A stretch of 64,000 bases of DNA. Source: Robertmurraya andreesenii. Its GTDB lineage: Bacteria; Bacillota; Bacilli; Bacillales; Cytobacillaceae. Where the stretch lies: assembly GCF_030813005.1 (NCBI RefSeq), contig NZ_JAUSTU010000002.1, positions 62,001 to 126,000 on the forward strand. The letters run 5' to 3'. The notes beneath the pieces are model-generated. The model saw only the letters and a list, made by a program, of their open reading frames with translations. It searched no databases and was not told the DNA's origin. The position numbers were made by a program, and so were the translations under genes. Shown here one piece after another: positions 63,101-64,000 of this stretch; the first letter of the stretch is position 1, and every line of letters begins with the position of its first letter.

Positions 63101-64000
63101 CCTATATAGATTTGAGAATAGGCGGAAAATCAGTTACCCTTCTTGCCGGTAATGAAACTGAGCACGAGCTTGGCCTTGGATCGGGACAAACATTAACAGT
63201 CGTAGCCGTTGACTACGCAGGAAACGAAGTAAAGAAAACTATCCTTAATAAAGATGAAGAGGAAACAGATGTACCAGATATACGCGTTCTCACTCCTGAA
63301 GCATTCAGTACTTTAGGTGAGAAGGAAGTTGCTGTTTCTGGATACGTTGCGGACAACTCAGGAATTGAATCATTAACAATCGGTGGTAAAGAGGTTGACG
63401 TAGCCTATAATGAAGAAACAGACCGATATGAATTCCACACTACTTTGGAGTTTGAAACCGACGGAGTCCATCGCTTTGATATTGCAGGAGAAGATGGGAA
63501 TGGAACTGAGATTTCTTTCTCAAGAACGGTCTTTGTGGACACTACAGCACCAACACTAAATGTAACAGGGGCACCTTCCTCTGTTGGGAAAGGTGATCCT
63601 AATCCAAAAGTATCTGTTGAAGTAACGGATAATTTTGATGAAATTAGATTGACCCTTAATGGTAGCGAGATTTTATACAACGAATTCAAAGAACCATTCG
63701 AAATGCGCTCATTTGAAAAAACCATTAAGGATATTGAGCTTAAATTAAAGGATGGAGTCAATCGCTTCGTCTTTGAAGTAACTGATTTAGCTGGAAACAA
63801 GGCAATACAAACCGTCGATATCACAAAACTTACGGAGTCACCTGGTGGTGGAGGTGGTGGAATACCTGTCCCAGTTCAACCGACCTTACCTAGTGATCAA
63901 GGGGATTACAAAGTCGATGATAAGGAAGCTACGTTAGTCGTTGATGGCAACAAATTAGAATCTGCTATTAAAGATTCTACAAAAGGAGAAGTGGTCGTAG
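60133..64000 (+). CDS. Large S8 subtilase, Vpr/lactocepin type (cut by window end)
   Basis: The first 1289 codons are visible and the frame stays open to the end. A signal peptide (AILLIFLLVFSSSAFGA) is followed by a propeptide (RIVVELKEKPAIDYAQEKG, to about 155) and an S8 domain with catalytic Asp189 (GVIDTGMD), His255 (MHGMHVSG) and Ser578 (SGTSMAAP). A protease-associated (PA) domain is inserted at about 410-515 (YALIVRGELAFTEKVLNAQA). Beta-sandwich Fn3-like and Ig-like repeats follow (GAPSSVGKGDPNPKVSVEV is one) and a Gly-rich linker near 1238. The start is a TTG with AAAGGAGG 7 bases upstream. It is probably a cell-wall-associated protease; an SLH or other anchor may lie beyond the window. 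Confidence 0.93.
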   Translation, partial: MFKKSFAILLIFLLVFSSSAFGATLPLKEKTEKPKRSSYQINKEEFDQQYKPKDKVRIVVELKEKPAIDYAQEKGIKFSDLPTPTKEKLQKDILTSQDKVKSQIKSKQIKIEYINQFTNVVNGFSAKVEYGNLPLIEQLENVADVHIVNEYERPSEKPEMKYSKELVQAQEAWRDYKFKGEGMVVGVIDTGMDPSHRDMILTDNDTAKLKKSDVENRIGTNGLQGKYYTDKVPYGYNYMDHNHTIQDKGAEASMHGMHVSGTVAANGDEENNGIQGIAPEAQILALKVFGNDPEFPSTFGDIYVKAIDDAIALGADVLNMSLGSTAGFVSPEDPEQKAIQKAVDNGILMAISAGNSAHFGNGFANPYAENPDIGVSGSPGLSYHSLQVASSENKFMDLDAVSYKIGEETGKAPFLSASSVHPNNVEPKTFELAYGGLGKPEELANVDGKYALIVRGELAFTEKVLNAQAAGALGVIIYNNADGYVNMQSDPAIKIPQLFMLKANGDKLAKALKENQKVTITFEGDKTTAPNPEAGKMSDFTSWGLTPNLDFKPEITAPGGQIYSTLENNEYGMMSGTSMAAPHVAGGSALVLQRVDKEFKFTGLERVKMAKNLMMNTAKPIIDQGTINNMTGWEIPYSPRRQGSGIMQLHSALSSPVIVTETSTNEAKVALKEVGDQFEFTLKAQNFSDAAVKYDVQANLQTDFVGWGELGYNLSELEGQPIIDADITINDEKSGQVIIPAKGSVEFTVQIDLSKAKIVEPGLTGGSLTKTVDINKVFPNGYFVEGFVTLTDPEDKNPELSVPYVGFKGDWNAAPIVDAYADSGDSFYDYTGLIDENGYYLGQNPLIKGIKPDKNAISPNGDGTQDSTIPVLSFLRNAKKVEFNILDQEGNHLRTIRTENEIRKNYYDRGLSPMYSLNPARGWDGKINNEVVEGDYIFEVKATLDYPGAKPQSFTMPVKVDTTKPTLEASYADGTVTLAAADNENGSGVAYIDLRIGGKSVTLLAGNETEHELGLGSGQTLTVVAVDYAGNEVKKTILNKDEEETDVPDIRVLTPEAFSTLGEKEVAVSGYVADNSGIESLTIGGKEVDVAYNEETDRYEFHTTLEFETDGVHRFDIAGEDGNGTEISFSRTVFVDTTAPTLNVTGAPSSVGKGDPNPKVSVEVTDNFDEIRLTLNGSEILYNEFKEPFEMRSFEKTIKDIELKLKDGVNRFVFEVTDLAGNKAIQTVDITKLTESPGGGGGGIPVPVQPTLPSDQGDYKVDDKEATLVVDGNKLESAIKDSTKGEVVV

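Overview
The window looks like a chromosome segment of a low-GC, Gram-positive, aerobic Bacillaceae-type organism. The evidence is strong AGGAGG-type ribosome binding sites with frequent TTG and GTG starts, a Bacillus-style EpsA/EpsB/YwqE regulatory module with a probable EAR (epsC) leader RNA, a ComM/DprA pair, an LtaS-like enzyme, many SLH-domain surface proteins and large secreted subtilases. No tRNA, rRNA or CRISPR array was seen. All family names come from reading the translations; no database search was run.

Layout. (1) 1-2.85 kb: a left edge of unknown nature, a large uncharacterised protein carrying two HEPN-like Rx5H motifs, and a 3' remnant of a second galE. (2) 2.85-21.4 kb: an exopolysaccharide locus, all on the minus strand, read from about 21.42 kb leftwards. 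The order is chain-length regulator, BY-kinase, PHP phosphatase, probable EAR RNA with terminator, CapD/EpsC-like dehydratase, galU, an orphan pseudopilin, a 1.1-kb gene-free repeat block, priming glycosyl-1-phosphate transferase, GT2, ugd, two GT4 enzymes, Wzy-like polymerase, galactofuranosyltransferase-like enzyme, Wzx flippase, glf and galE. The set predicts a Wzx/Wzy-type polymer containing galactofuranose and glucuronate. (3) 21.5-34 kb: an SLH-anchored 5'-nucleotidase, dprA-comM, a REP-associated tyrosine transposase (RAYT) flanked by inverted copies of a dispersed palindromic repeat, an LtaS-family enzyme, a NERD nuclease-like protein, and a coupled pair (PLP aldolase/racemase-fold enzyme plus FAD lactone-oxidase-like enzyme). 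(4) 34-64 kb: a cell-surface region. It has two tandem secreted FAD oxidoreductases, a GH26-like SLH protein, a phosphodiester-glycosidase SLH protein, two polysaccharide deacetylases, an M14 carboxypeptidase with SLH repeats, several SLH-only or SLH-plus-unknown proteins, a lytic transglycosylase-like SLH protein, a three-gene SLH/Ig-like operon and two large subtilases, the last cut by the window end.

The most unusual signals are non-coding. Four intergenic arrays each hold exactly six copies of a TATTTGC-headed unit at an exact 20-bp pitch and end in a conserved TATTTGCGAAAC unit. Five full and one partial copies of a 55-60 bp GGTACC/GGTGGAC element surround the RAYT gene. A third repeat occurs as two 113-bp copies and one shorter copy, with a conserved head followed by a hairpin. 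The window is also rich in strong intrinsic terminators, which delimit most of the surface-protein genes as single-gene units.
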